From Chloroflexia bacterium SDU3-3 (lineage in GTDB: Bacteria > Chloroflexota > Chloroflexia > Chloroflexales > Roseiflexaceae), in contig WBOU01000001.1 in the NCBI GenBank assembly GCA_009268125.1, positions 461,237 to 525,236 of the forward strand: a DNA stretch of 64,000 nucleotides, read 5' to 3'. Positions within the stretch are counted from its first letter, which is position 1. Every line of letters starts with the position of its first letter. Positions 9,393 through 16,608 of the stretch are shown here, in pieces. The position numbers and the translations under genes are program-made. The notes under the pieces were generated by a model. That model ran no database searches, was not told the origin of the DNA, and worked only from the letters and a program-made list of their open reading frames with translations.

Positions 9393-9797
9393 ATGAACCC
9401 ACATATGCGCATCGCCCGCCCGGTCACCTCGCTTGAGCGCACCGCCGCCCTCTACAGCAAGGGGCTGGGCCTGATCGAGATCGGGCGCTTCGGCGACCAC
9501 GACGGCTTCGACGGCATCATGCTCGGCCAGCTGGGGTCGGACTACCACTTCGAGTTCACCTACTGCAACAGCCACCCGGTCGCGCCCGCCGCCACCGCCG
9601 AGGATCTGGTGGTGTTCTACGTGCCCGACCCCGCCGCCTGGGAGCAGCGGTGCGCCGCCATGCTGTCCGCTGGCTTCACCGTGGTCGAGTCGTTCAACCC
9701 CTACTGGGATGCGCGCGGCCGCACGTTCGCCGACACCGACGGCTACCGCGTCGTCATCCAGCGGGCGGCGTGGAGCAACGACCCCGGCCCGGCCTAG
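9393..9797 (+). CDS. VOC/glyoxalase-family protein
   Basis: A 134-residue cytosolic protein with a single vicinal-oxygen-chelate unit. The first strand-helix is IARPVTSLERTAALYSKGLG, the middle has DYHFEFTYCNSH, and the end has FADTDGYRVVIQ, the usual final strand of VOC proteins. Members include glyoxalases, dioxygenases and antibiotic-binding proteins, so the reaction is not predictable. GAGGA lies 5 bases before the ATG. It is a one-gene unit followed by a copy of the dispersed CACGAAGAC-type repeat. Confidence 0.82.
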   Translation: MNPHMRIARPVTSLERTAALYSKGLGLIEIGRFGDHDGFDGIMLGQLGSDYHFEFTYCNSHPVAPAATAEDLVVFYVPDPAAWEQRCAAMLSAGFTVVESFNPYWDARGRTFADTDGYRVVIQRAAWSNDPGPA

Positions 9798-9844
9798 CTA
9801 TAGGCTGTGCGGCATGCAGAGTCTATGCGTTCTGCCTGCTATTT

Positions 9845-9922
9845 TTCTCACATCTTCGCGTCTTCGTGGTATATATTCTCTTTTGTCCCTTGGGATCTTG
9901 GGGTCTTGGTGGTAAAGAATCT
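9845..9922 (-). repeat. Dispersed CACGAAGAC/CACCAAGAC repeat, copy A
   Basis: Intergenic element made of ~9-base subunits on the minus strand: ACCACCAAGACCCCAAGATCCC, a spacer, then ACCACGAAGACGCGAAGAT. Related copies lie at about 10378, 22474, 34519, 36575, 41316 and 52715. All are between genes. Translated shadows read like HEDTKTRR, commonly mis-called as genes in many bacteria. Confidence 0.8.
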
Positions 9923-9948
9923 GTGGTCTGAGGAAAACGCATAGCCCC

Positions 9949-9991
9949 GGTGCGGCATGTGGGCGAACCCCAGATGCCGCACCCACATGCC
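9949..9991 (-). terminator. Overlapping alternative hairpins after the ABM gene
   Basis: Two mutually exclusive perfect 10-bp stems: 9949-9958 with 9974-9983, and 9954-9963 with 9982-9991. They begin 6 bases past the stop of the ABM gene. A terminator role follows from position only; there is no U-run. Confidence 0.45.
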
Positions 9992-9996
9992 CCAGA

Positions 9997-10293
9997 TCAG
10001 CCCACCAGCCCATGCCCGCCAACCGGCACCGTCACCACGCGCTCGCCGAAGCCCGCGATCAGCGGGCGGGCCTGGGCGATGGCCTGCTGCACCTGCGGCA
10101 GCCCCAGCGACGCGGCGTGGTGCTCCTCGCTCTCCCAGGCCTCGGTGATCCAGATGGCGTTGGCATCGGCGGCATCGCGCGCGATGATGTAGCTCAGGCA
10201 GCCCGGCATGGCGGCGCTGCTCGCGGTCAGCAGCGCGATCAGCGCATCGCGCTGCCCCTCCTGCGCGATCATCTTCCCAATCAGTCCGTACAT
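9997..10293 (-). CDS. Antibiotic biosynthesis monooxygenase (ABM)-type protein
   Basis: A 98-residue cytosolic protein of the dimeric alpha/beta barrel ABM fold. MYGLIGKMIAQEGQRDAL is strand 1 and helix 1, PGCLSYIIARDAADANAIWITEAWES contains the conserved W-x-x-E-x-W-like core, and HHAAS leads to the C-terminal helix. Family members are cofactor-free quinone-forming monooxygenases, heme degraders or autoinducer-processing proteins. The start at 10293 was chosen over upstream ATGs because GGAGACGACG directly precedes it. Close relatives often act in stress or detoxification; no partner gene is visible. Confidence 0.82.
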   Translation of the reverse strand: MYGLIGKMIAQEGQRDALIALLTASSAAMPGCLSYIIARDAADANAIWITEAWESEEHHAASLGLPQVQQAIAQARPLIAGFGERVVTVPVGGHGLVG

Positions 10294-10377
10294 CGTCGTC
10301 TCCTCTCCGCTCATATGTTCGCCTCGCGCTATCATACCACAGCGCTAGGGGTTGGTCAGCGGGTGGCCAAAGCACCA

Positions 10378-10415
10378 AACAACACTTTCACCACAAGGAC
10401 ACGAAGACACGCAAG
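10378..10415 (+). repeat. Dispersed CACGAAGAC repeat, copy B
   Basis: Short copy of the intergenic element: TTTCACCACAAGGACACGAAG followed by ACACGCAAGG. It lies upstream of the ABM gene start, on the opposite orientation to copy A. Confidence 0.7.
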
Positions 10416-10602
10416 GAAAAGCTAAAATGAGGGAGGCCTTGACCATCCGGCGAAGGTACGCCAAGATGCCTGCTGGCCATAATCTCTACCGTAGCGGGAA
10501 AGCTAGGCCAAGCGCTGGCAGGACGATTTTTCTTGCCTTTTCTTCGTCTTATGTCGCTCTGCAAAGAACATACTCAGCCAACGGAAACGTTGCCCAAACA
10601 CC

Positions 10603-10863
10603 CTACCGCCGATAGCGCTCCTCAAACGCCTGCTCGACGATCCGGGCTGGGTCGTGGCCCAGCCGCGTGAGCGCGGCCTCCAGCGTCTCGATATGCCACC
10701 ACGGGCAGCTCGGGTCGTCGCACGGCACATCGGGGTCGGCCTGGTGCTCGAACTCTAGGTGGAAGCACAGCCAGTGCATGTGCTCGAACAGCTCATACTG
10801 GTCGGCCTTCGCCGTCACGGGCTGATGGCAGCGCACGCAGATCAGCGGCTCGGGTGTGGTCAT
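10603..10863 (-). CDS. Small Cys-rich protein, tandem paralogue 1
   Basis: An 86-residue protein with the pattern CVRCHQPV, then HWLCFHLEFEH, then CDDPSCPWW: five Cys and several His arranged as a likely zinc-binding module, followed by a helix (LEAALTRLGHDPARIVEQAFEERY). I do not recognise a named family. It is about 65% identical by eye to the next gene upstream, including its ribosome-site region (GAGAAGG). The two are a recent tandem duplication and probably a small transcription unit. A role in protein or nucleic-acid binding is possible but unsupported. Confidence 0.75.
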   Translation of the reverse strand: MTTPEPLICVRCHQPVTAKADQYELFEHMHWLCFHLEFEHQADPDVPCDDPSCPWWHIETLEAALTRLGHDPARIVEQAFEERYRR

Positions 10864-10938
10864 TGTTGGTGTCCCTTCTCAGCTCACGTGATGGTGGAAA
10901 TCTACTGCATCCCCGAGGGCGTGGGAAGCCTAGCACCC

Positions 10939-11199
10939 CTATAGCTGCCAGCGCTCCTTCATAGCCTGCTCGATGATCAGCTGCGGGTCGTGGCCCAGCC
11001 GCGTGAGCGCGGCACGCAGCGCCGCGAGCCGCCACCACGGGCAGATCGGCTCGTCGCACGGCACGTCGGGGTCGGCGTGGTGCTCGAACTCCAGGTGGTA
11101 GCACAGCCAGTGCATGCGCTCAAAATCCTCGTAGTCCTCGGGGTGGGCCGTCACCGGCTGCTGGCAGCGCGCGCAGATTAGCGGCTCGGATGTGGTCAT
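10939..11199 (-). CDS. Small Cys-rich protein, tandem paralogue 2
   Basis: An 86-residue paralogue of the gene just downstream, with CARCQQPV, HWLCYHLEFEHHADPDVPC and CPWW in the same spacing, so the Cys/His set is conserved in both copies. The frame is open for 38 residues further upstream, but ATG 11199 is preceded by AGAAGGAA and aligns exactly with the start of the paralogue. The N-terminal half is the most conserved between the copies; the helix after CPWW differs more. No family name is known to me. Confidence 0.75.
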   Translation of the reverse strand: MTTSEPLICARCQQPVTAHPEDYEDFERMHWLCYHLEFEHHADPDVPCDEPICPWWRLAALRAALTRLGHDPQLIIEQAMKERWQL

Positions 11200-11312
11200 C
11201 GTTGGGGTTCCTTCTCTTATTGCAAGAAGACCGCAATATGATACCATAGCGCGCAGGCCGCTATGGCGGGAAGACGCGCGACCATCTGAGTCTGAGTAGA
11301 GTAAAGGCAGCA

Positions 11313-11843
11313 ATGGAGATAACCTACCGCATTCAAACCACCGACATTTTCGACTTCAAGATGTATTGCTATCGTCAGTTTCCAAATCTTCGAAAACAGC
11401 TCTTTGGCATCCGTATTGTCCTACCCATGATTCTACTTTCCATCCTAGCTCTCTATGTAGTAGAAAGTGGTATACCTGCTTTCCAGCTCCTCTGGATCAG
11501 TGTGCTAATCGTAACACTCTACATCATCACATTTCCATTGCTCTACCGTATCGCTCTTTGGATCAGCATAAGCATCACTCTATGGCCTTCCAAAAATGCT
11601 AAAGCTACCCTGCATTTCGAGGAGAGAGGGGTCAGCATTATTATGCCTGAGAGAACTACCACCTTTGACTGGGAAATCATCCGACGTATCGTGCAAACAA
11701 AAACCTGCTACTTTCTCTTCTATGCACCAACCAACGCTATTGTGATACCCAAACATGCATTTGCCAGCCCAGCTGAAATGGATCATGTGCTCGCATTCAT
11801 CGACGAGTGCCGCATCAAAATCGCTGAGGCACCAGATGTCTGA
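11313..11843 (+). CDS. YcxB-like membrane protein, AT-rich
   Basis: A 176-residue protein with two adjacent membrane helices (~35-55 and ~58-85) followed by a soluble C-terminal domain of the YcxB type: ATLHFEERGVSIIMPERTTTFDWEIIRRI, then YFLFYAPTNAIVIPKHAF. The family is of unknown function. Base composition and codon use (many A/T third positions) are unlike the GC-rich neighbours on both sides, suggesting recent acquisition. AAAGGCAG precedes the ATG. Confidence 0.75.
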   Translation: MEITYRIQTTDIFDFKMYCYRQFPNLRKQLFGIRIVLPMILLSILALYVVESGIPAFQLLWISVLIVTLYIITFPLLYRIALWISISITLWPSKNAKATLHFEERGVSIIMPERTTTFDWEIIRRIVQTKTCYFLFYAPTNAIVIPKHAFASPAEMDHVLAFIDECRIKIAEAPDV

Positions 11844-11939
11844 AATCGAACCTGCAACAATAGGAAAATACATCGTCTATGACGATGTCATCACATCCTC
11901 CCGAACAGATACTCTCGCACACCACACGAGGACACACCC

Positions 11940-12602
11940 ATGATCCAGCCCGACGCCCTGATCTTCGACCTCGACGGCACCCTGAGCGACCCGGCGGTGG
12001 GCATCGCCCGCTCGGTCAACTACGCGCTCGCCGCCCACGGCTTCCCGGCCTTCGACGAGGCCACGGTCTCGCGCTACATCGGGCCGCCGCTCGACCACAT
12101 GTTCCGTGCGCTCACCGGCGAGCACGCGCCGGAGACCATCGCGTCGCTGGTGGCCAAGTACCGCGAGCGCTACGGCCAGGTCGGCTTCGCCGAGAACACG
12201 CTGTACCTCGGCATCCCCGAGGCGCTGGCCGCGCTGACGCGGCGCGGCGCGACGCTGGGCCTGTGCACATCCAAGCGCGTCGACTTCGCCGAGCAGATCC
12301 TGGCGCTGTTCGGGCTACGCGACTACTTCCAGTTCGTCAGCGGCGGCGTGATCGGCGTGCCGAAGGGCCAGCAGCTGCGCGCGCTGCTAGCCGAGGGCGT
12401 CGTCGGCCCAGCATCCACCATGATCGGCGACCGCGACGTCGACATCCTGGCCGCCAGGGCCAACGGCCTACGATCGGTGGGCGTGCTGTGGGGCCACGGC
12501 AGCCGCGAGGAGCTGGAGCAGGCGGGGGCGGATCTCATCCTGGGTTCGGTCGAGGAGCTTGTGGGGCTGATGGATGCCAAAGAAAAAGGTGCGTACCTAT
12601 GA
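11940..12602 (+). CDS. HAD hydrolase, phosphoglycolate phosphatase (Gph) type
   Basis: A 220-residue cytosolic HAD phosphatase. Motif I is IFDLDGTLSDPA, with a cap domain after it (VNYALAAHGFPAFDEATVSRYIGPPL). Motif II is LGLCTSKR, motif III lies in the GVPKGQQL region and motif IV is MIGDRDVDILAARANG. IGPPL and DPAVGI are typical of Gph and pyrophosphatase (PpaX) relatives. Substrate is uncertain. Its stop overlaps the next start as ATGA, so the two are translationally coupled. Confidence 0.88.
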   Translation: MIQPDALIFDLDGTLSDPAVGIARSVNYALAAHGFPAFDEATVSRYIGPPLDHMFRALTGEHAPETIASLVAKYRERYGQVGFAENTLYLGIPEALAALTRRGATLGLCTSKRVDFAEQILALFGLRDYFQFVSGGVIGVPKGQQLRALLAEGVVGPASTMIGDRDVDILAARANGLRSVGVLWGHGSREELEQAGADLILGSVEELVGLMDAKEKGAYL

Positions 12603-12991
12603 TCCCAACGCCGACCGATAGGCCTATCTACGACGGCGAGATCGCCACCTACTGGCTCACGGACGATGGCATCCTAGTCTCCCGCTCCAAAAGCATCCGG
12701 CGGACGGTGGCAAACATCGCCGCCAATGTGGCGCTGGTCAAGCAGATCACGAATGGCACGCCCGCCCCGCTGCTGATCTACCTAAGCAGATCGCCGGTGC
12801 CCGACAGAGAGACGCGCCGATTTTCCACCGAGCAGCTCCCGCAGATCTACACCGCCATGGCGATGATCTCCGAGACCGCGCTCGCCAGCCTGATCATGAA
12901 CATCCTGTTCCGCGTGCAGCCGTCGCCCATCCCGATAGCGCACTTCACCGACGAGGCCAAAGCTATCGCGTGGCTCAAGCAGTTTTGCTAG
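12599..12991 (+). CDS. Small STAS/SpoIIAA-like protein (DUF7793-like)
   Basis: A 130-residue cytosolic protein. The pattern IATYWLTDDGILVSRSK, then TVANIAANVALVKQITNG, then PLLIYLSRSPVPDRETRRF, then HFTDEAKAIAWLKQF follows the strand-helix order of SpoIIAA/STAS-like proteins with a C-terminal 'F-dE--A--WL' helix. It overlaps the HAD phosphatase by ATGA and so is co-translated with it. The family's role is not established; a modulator of the coupled enzyme or of a signalling partner is speculation. Confidence 0.7.
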   Translation: MIPTPTDRPIYDGEIATYWLTDDGILVSRSKSIRRTVANIAANVALVKQITNGTPAPLLIYLSRSPVPDRETRRFSTEQLPQIYTAMAMISETALASLIMNILFRVQPSPIPIAHFTDEAKAIAWLKQFC

Positions 12992-13012
12992 CGCACCTCT
13001 GCGCGTGCCGCC

Positions 13013-13444
13013 CTACCGCGCGCCTTCGGGCTGGTGGTCGAGGCGGATGACCGGGATCACTCGGCTGAGCTTCTGGGCATATTCTGCAAAAAGTGGAAAT
13101 CGCGCCGCCTGAAGCGCAAAGATCGCATCCCGCTCCTCGCCGAGCACCTCGGTCGCGCGCACCGCGATGGTCTGGGTGCCCTTCTCGATCACGATCTCGG
13201 GGTGTGCGATCAGGTTGTAGTACCAGTCGGGGTGACGGTCCCGACCGTGGGCCGAGGCGAACACATACATCGCCCCGCCGTGCTCCAGCGTGCGCATCGG
13301 GACAATATGCAGCTTCCCGCTCTTCGCGCCGACCGTGTGCAGCAGCAGCATCGGGGGCGGGTTATCATATGCGGCCTGCACCTGCCCGCCGTTCGCGCGA
13401 AACTCAGCGATGACCTTGGCGTTCCAGTTCTGTGATTCCGACAT
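13013..13444 (-). CDS. Deazaflavin (F420)-type nitroreductase family protein
   Basis: A 143-residue split-barrel protein of the Ddn/DUF385 family. The family signature is PPPMLLLHTVGAKSGKLHIVPM followed by YVFASAHGRDRHPDWYYNLIAHPEIVIE; the K-S-G loop and the D-W-Y-x-N-L segment bind the deazaflavin cofactor in characterised members. Relatives reduce nitroimidazoles or quinones with F420H2. The start at 13444 is set by GAGGGAGG just upstream; the frame is open 15 residues further. Whether this organism makes F420 cannot be seen here. Confidence 0.87.
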   Translation of the reverse strand: MSESQNWNAKVIAEFRANGGQVQAAYDNPPPMLLLHTVGAKSGKLHIVPMRTLEHGGAMYVFASAHGRDRHPDWYYNLIAHPEIVIEKGTQTIAVRATEVLGEERDAIFALQAARFPLFAEYAQKLSRVIPVIRLDHQPEGAR

Positions 13445-13678
13445 GGTGTCCTCCCTCGCTCGTGCCAGTCGCGGCTTCAGGCAAAGCATAGTAGGTCGCT
13501 ACGCCAGCCGCATCGGCTCGGCAGCCCATGTCGTGCTGAACTATTGTCCAGGTTGCCGATCGCACTGTCGATCAACGAGGATAAGATTCCCGCTGTTGAT
13601 GCTGGTGTTCACGCACCTGTTCACGCCCGTGCCGTATAGTGAGCGCGTGAGAGGAAATTGCAGACGAAAGCGAGATAG

Positions 13679-14260
13679 ATGATGGCAGCCCCCAAGATCG
13701 CAATTATCATCAGCAGCACGCGCGAGGCCCGCTTTGGCGAGAAGCCCGCCCAGTGGATCAAGGCCATCGCCGACCAGCGCAGCGATATCGAGACCGAGAT
13801 CGTCGACCTGCGCGACTACCCCATGCCCTTCTTCGACGAGGTCGCCTCCAACGCCTGGGCGCCCTCCACCAACGAGGTCGCGCAGCGCTGGCAGCAGAAG
13901 ATCGCCAGCTTCGACGGCTACATCTTTGTGGTGGCCGAGTACAACCACAGCATCACCGCCGCGCTCAAGAACGCGCTGGACTACGCCTACCCCGAGTGGG
14001 TGCGCAAGCCCGCAGGCTATGTGGGCTACGGCAGCGTCGGTGCGGCCCGCGCCATCGAGCAGCTGCGCCTGATCAACGTGGAGCTGCAGATGGTGCCCAC
14101 GCGGGCGGCGGTCCACATCCAGGGCAGCGATTTCTTCGCGGTGTGGCGCGAGGGCAAGCCGATCGAGGAGCTGACCTACCTGAAGCAGAGCGCCGACGGC
14201 CTGCTGGACGACGTGTCGTGGTGGGCCAGCGCGCTGAAGACCGCGCGCGCCCAGGCCTAG
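13679..14260 (+). CDS. NADPH-dependent FMN reductase family (flavodoxin-like)
   Basis: A 193-residue cytosolic flavoprotein with the flavodoxin-like fold. IIISSTREARFGEK is the phosphate-binding loop for FMN, and FVVAEYNHSITAALKNALDYAYPEW is the strongly conserved quinone reductase/azoreductase loop (usually PEYN). VGYGSVGAARAIEQLR completes the FMN site. It reduces quinones, azo dyes or chromate-like acceptors using NAD(P)H. Two adjacent ATGs (13679, 13682) are possible starts. A strong hairpin follows the gene. Confidence 0.88.
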   Translation: MMAAPKIAIIISSTREARFGEKPAQWIKAIADQRSDIETEIVDLRDYPMPFFDEVASNAWAPSTNEVAQRWQQKIASFDGYIFVVAEYNHSITAALKNALDYAYPEWVRKPAGYVGYGSVGAARAIEQLRLINVELQMVPTRAAVHIQGSDFFAVWREGKPIEELTYLKQSADGLLDDVSWWASALKTARAQA

Positions 14261-14293
14261 CATCCTGCCATCGGAATACACATTGTTCCAAAA

Positions 14294-14325
14294 GACCGGC
14301 GATCTGCCAATGCAGATCGCCGGTC
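14294..14325. terminator. Bidirectional hairpin terminator
   Basis: Perfect 14-bp inverted repeat with a CAAT loop (arms 14294-14307 and 14312-14325), placed between the convergent FMN reductase and MFS genes. An AAAA flank on the left supplies a U-run for the minus-strand transcript. Confidence 0.8.
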
Positions 14326-14347
14326 CGCGCATGTCGCAGGCCTGCGC

Positions 14348-15601
14348 TCAGACCGCGCCGGGCGAGCGAGCCCCAGCCGCAGCCCGCAGCGCCACCACCA
14401 GCGTCGCGGCCCCGCACAGCGCGATGGCCAGCGCCATCGGCAGCGGGCTGGCTCCGCTGGCCAGGCCCACCAGCGGGGCCGCCAGCGCGCCTACCGACAG
14501 CTGGAGCATGCCCAGCACCGCGCTGGCTAGCCCGGCGGTCTCCGGGTCGACATCGGCCAGCGCCAGCGCCAGCGCGTTGGGGGCCACCAGGCCAAGGCTG
14601 CCAGTGATCACGAAGAGCGCCGAGAGCACGCCGAGCAGGCCGATGCCGCTCAGCACGCTGACCAGCAGCCAGCACGCCCCGGCGAAGATGCCCAGTGCCC
14701 CCCACAGCAGCAGCCGCTGCGGCGGCACCCGCCCCGCCAGCCGACCGCTGGTCTGCGCCATGGCCGCGAGGCCGAGCGCGTTCACGCCCAGCGCCACGCT
14801 GAACTGCTGCGCCGAGAGGCCGTAGACGCTCTGCAGCACAAAGGGCGAGGCGGAGATAATGATGATGCCCGCCGCGAAGGCGAAGCTCGATACCAGCACG
14901 CAGGCCACAAACCGCCGATCCGCCGCCAGCATGCGCAGCGTGCGCCCGATCGCGCGGTACCCGCCGCGCTGCCGCCGCTCGGGCGGCATGGTCTCGCCCA
15001 GGGTGCAGGCCAGCGCCAGCAGCAGCAGGCCCGCCGCACCAATGGCCACAAACACGCCGCGCCACGAGACCACCCGCAGCAGCTGGCCGCCCAGCACCGG
15101 CGCGACGATCGGCGCGAGCGAGTTGACCGCCATCAGCATGCCGATGCAGCGCGCCAGGGCCGCGCCAGCGTAGAGGTCGCGGGCCATCGCCAGCGCCACC
15201 ACCATGCCCGCCGCGCCCGCCAGCCCCTGCAGCAGCCGCATGGCCAGCAGCAGCTCGATCGAGGGCACCACGGCGCACAGCAGCGACACCACGGCGAAGA
15301 TCGCGCCCCCGACGATCAGCGGCATGCGGCGGCCCCGCGCGTCGCTCAGCGGCCCCACCACCAGCTGCCCAAGCGCCAGCCCGACGATCCCCACGGTGAG
15401 CGTGGCCTGCGCCATCGCCATGCTCGACTGCAGATCCCGCGCCAGATCCGGCAGCGCGGGCACGTACATGTCGGTGGAGATTGGCCCCACCGCAGTGAGG
15501 CTGCCTAGCGCCAGCACATGCCACAGCCCCACCCGCCGACCGCGCGGCCCTTCCGTATGCTCTCGCTCGCCCGCATATGCTGGCACATCTGGTATCGACA
15601 T
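14348..15601 (-). CDS. Bcr/CflA-type multidrug MFS transporter
   Basis: A 417-residue proton-driven exporter with twelve hydrophobic helices. STDMYVPALPDLARDL after helix 1 is the Bcr/CflA signature, and LGQLVVGPLSDARGRRMPLIVG is the MFS loop 2-3 motif. This group exports bicyclomycin, chloramphenicol, sulfonamides or similar drugs. The start at 15601 is set by AGGAGGGCG. The gene is divergent from a LysR regulator 98 bases away, the classic layout for a regulator controlling its neighbour. Confidence 0.9.
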   Translation of the reverse strand: MSIPDVPAYAGEREHTEGPRGRRVGLWHVLALGSLTAVGPISTDMYVPALPDLARDLQSSMAMAQATLTVGIVGLALGQLVVGPLSDARGRRMPLIVGGAIFAVVSLLCAVVPSIELLLAMRLLQGLAGAAGMVVALAMARDLYAGAALARCIGMLMAVNSLAPIVAPVLGGQLLRVVSWRGVFVAIGAAGLLLLALACTLGETMPPERRQRGGYRAIGRTLRMLAADRRFVACVLVSSFAFAAGIIIISASPFVLQSVYGLSAQQFSVALGVNALGLAAMAQTSGRLAGRVPPQRLLLWGALGIFAGACWLLVSVLSGIGLLGVLSALFVITGSLGLVAPNALALALADVDPETAGLASAVLGMLQLSVGALAAPLVGLASGASPLPMALAIALCGAATLVVALRAAAGARSPGAV

Positions 15602-15627
15602 CGCATCGCCCTCCTGCAAAATAGCTG

Positions 15628-15669
15628 TTGTGCGCAGTGTAGCGGGCGGCTATAATGATCACAAATCAT
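15628..15669 (+). promoter_or_regulatory. lysR promoter with LTTR box
   Basis: TTGTGC (15628-15633), 17 bases, then consensus TATAAT (15651-15656). An interrupted palindrome ATGAT-N5-ATCAT at 15655-15669 overlaps the -10 box and contains T-N11-A, the LysR-family recognition pattern. The overlap suggests autorepression. Confidence 0.7.
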
Positions 15670-15699
15670 CTTTCTCATCAGCTTATGAGGAGCACGCAT

Positions 15700-16608
15700 A
15701 TGAACTTCTCGCAGCTCCAGGGCCTGGCCGCGCTGGCCGACACCGGCAGCTTCACCGAGGCCGCCGAGCGCGTGCACCTCACACAGTCGGCGGTGAGCCA
15801 TGGGCTGGCCGCGCTTGAAAGCGAGCTAGGCGTGACGCTAGTGGAACGTAGCCGCAAGGGGGTGGCCGCGCTCACCGCCGCAGGCGAGCGGATCATGCCG
15901 CACGTGCGGGCGATGCTGGCCCACGCCGAGGCGGTGGAGCAGGAGGCCAGGGCCGCGCAGGGCCGCGTGGCAGGCAGGCTGCGGCTGGCTAGCATCCAGG
16001 CCTTCATCCCGCCGCGCGTGCTGGGCAGCCTGCTGGCCACGTTCCAGCAGCGCTACCCCGAGATCGAGGTGGTGCTCTTCGAGGGCGCGCTGCAGGATGT
16101 GGGCGAGTGGATCCAGCAGAGCGTGGTCGACCTCGGGCTGGTGCTGCTGCCAGCGCGCGGCACCATCAGCACCCAGATCGCCACCGACGAGCTGATCGTG
16201 CTGGTGCCCGCCGACCACGCCCTGCGCAGCCGCGCCGCCGTCAGGCACGAGGAGCTGCTCGACGAGGGGTTCATCCTAGAGAAGACCAACTGTGCGCTGC
16301 ACGTGCTGGCCCAGGCCGGGTTCTCGTTTGGCGGCCAGCGGCCCAACATCCGCTATCAGGCCAATGACAGCGCCACCATCTTCGCCATGGTGCGCGAGGG
16401 CCTGGGCATCACCATCGCGCCGCGCCACATGCTGCCCAGCAAGCTGGATGGGCTGGCCCTGCTGCGGCTCGACCCGCCCCAGCCGCTGCTGATCGGCCTG
16501 GCCGCCCGCGCCAAAACGCCGGTCTCGCCAGCGGCCAGCCGCTTCACCGAGGTGGCGGCAGACTGGGCCAGCCAGCAGAGCGCGGCGGACTGGTTCAGCG
16601 AGGCCTAG
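15700..16608 (+). CDS. LysR-family transcriptional regulator
   Basis: A 302-residue regulator. The N-terminal winged helix (residues 1-60) has LQGLAALADTGSFTEAAERVHLTQSAVSHGLAALESELG, and a LysR substrate-binding domain follows from ~90 (RLRLASIQAFIPPRVL). ATG 15700 is chosen because AGGAG is 10 bases upstream and the residue sequence MNFSQLQ aligns with LysR starts; a frame-open ATG lies at 15655. It is divergent from the MFS exporter and probably controls it. Its last 14 bases overlap the convergent MocR gene. Confidence 0.9.
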   Translation: MNFSQLQGLAALADTGSFTEAAERVHLTQSAVSHGLAALESELGVTLVERSRKGVAALTAAGERIMPHVRAMLAHAEAVEQEARAAQGRVAGRLRLASIQAFIPPRVLGSLLATFQQRYPEIEVVLFEGALQDVGEWIQQSVVDLGLVLLPARGTISTQIATDELIVLVPADHALRSRAAVRHEELLDEGFILEKTNCALHVLAQAGFSFGGQRPNIRYQANDSATIFAMVREGLGITIAPRHMLPSKLDGLALLRLDPPQPLLIGLAARAKTPVSPAASRFTEVAADWASQQSAADWFSEA

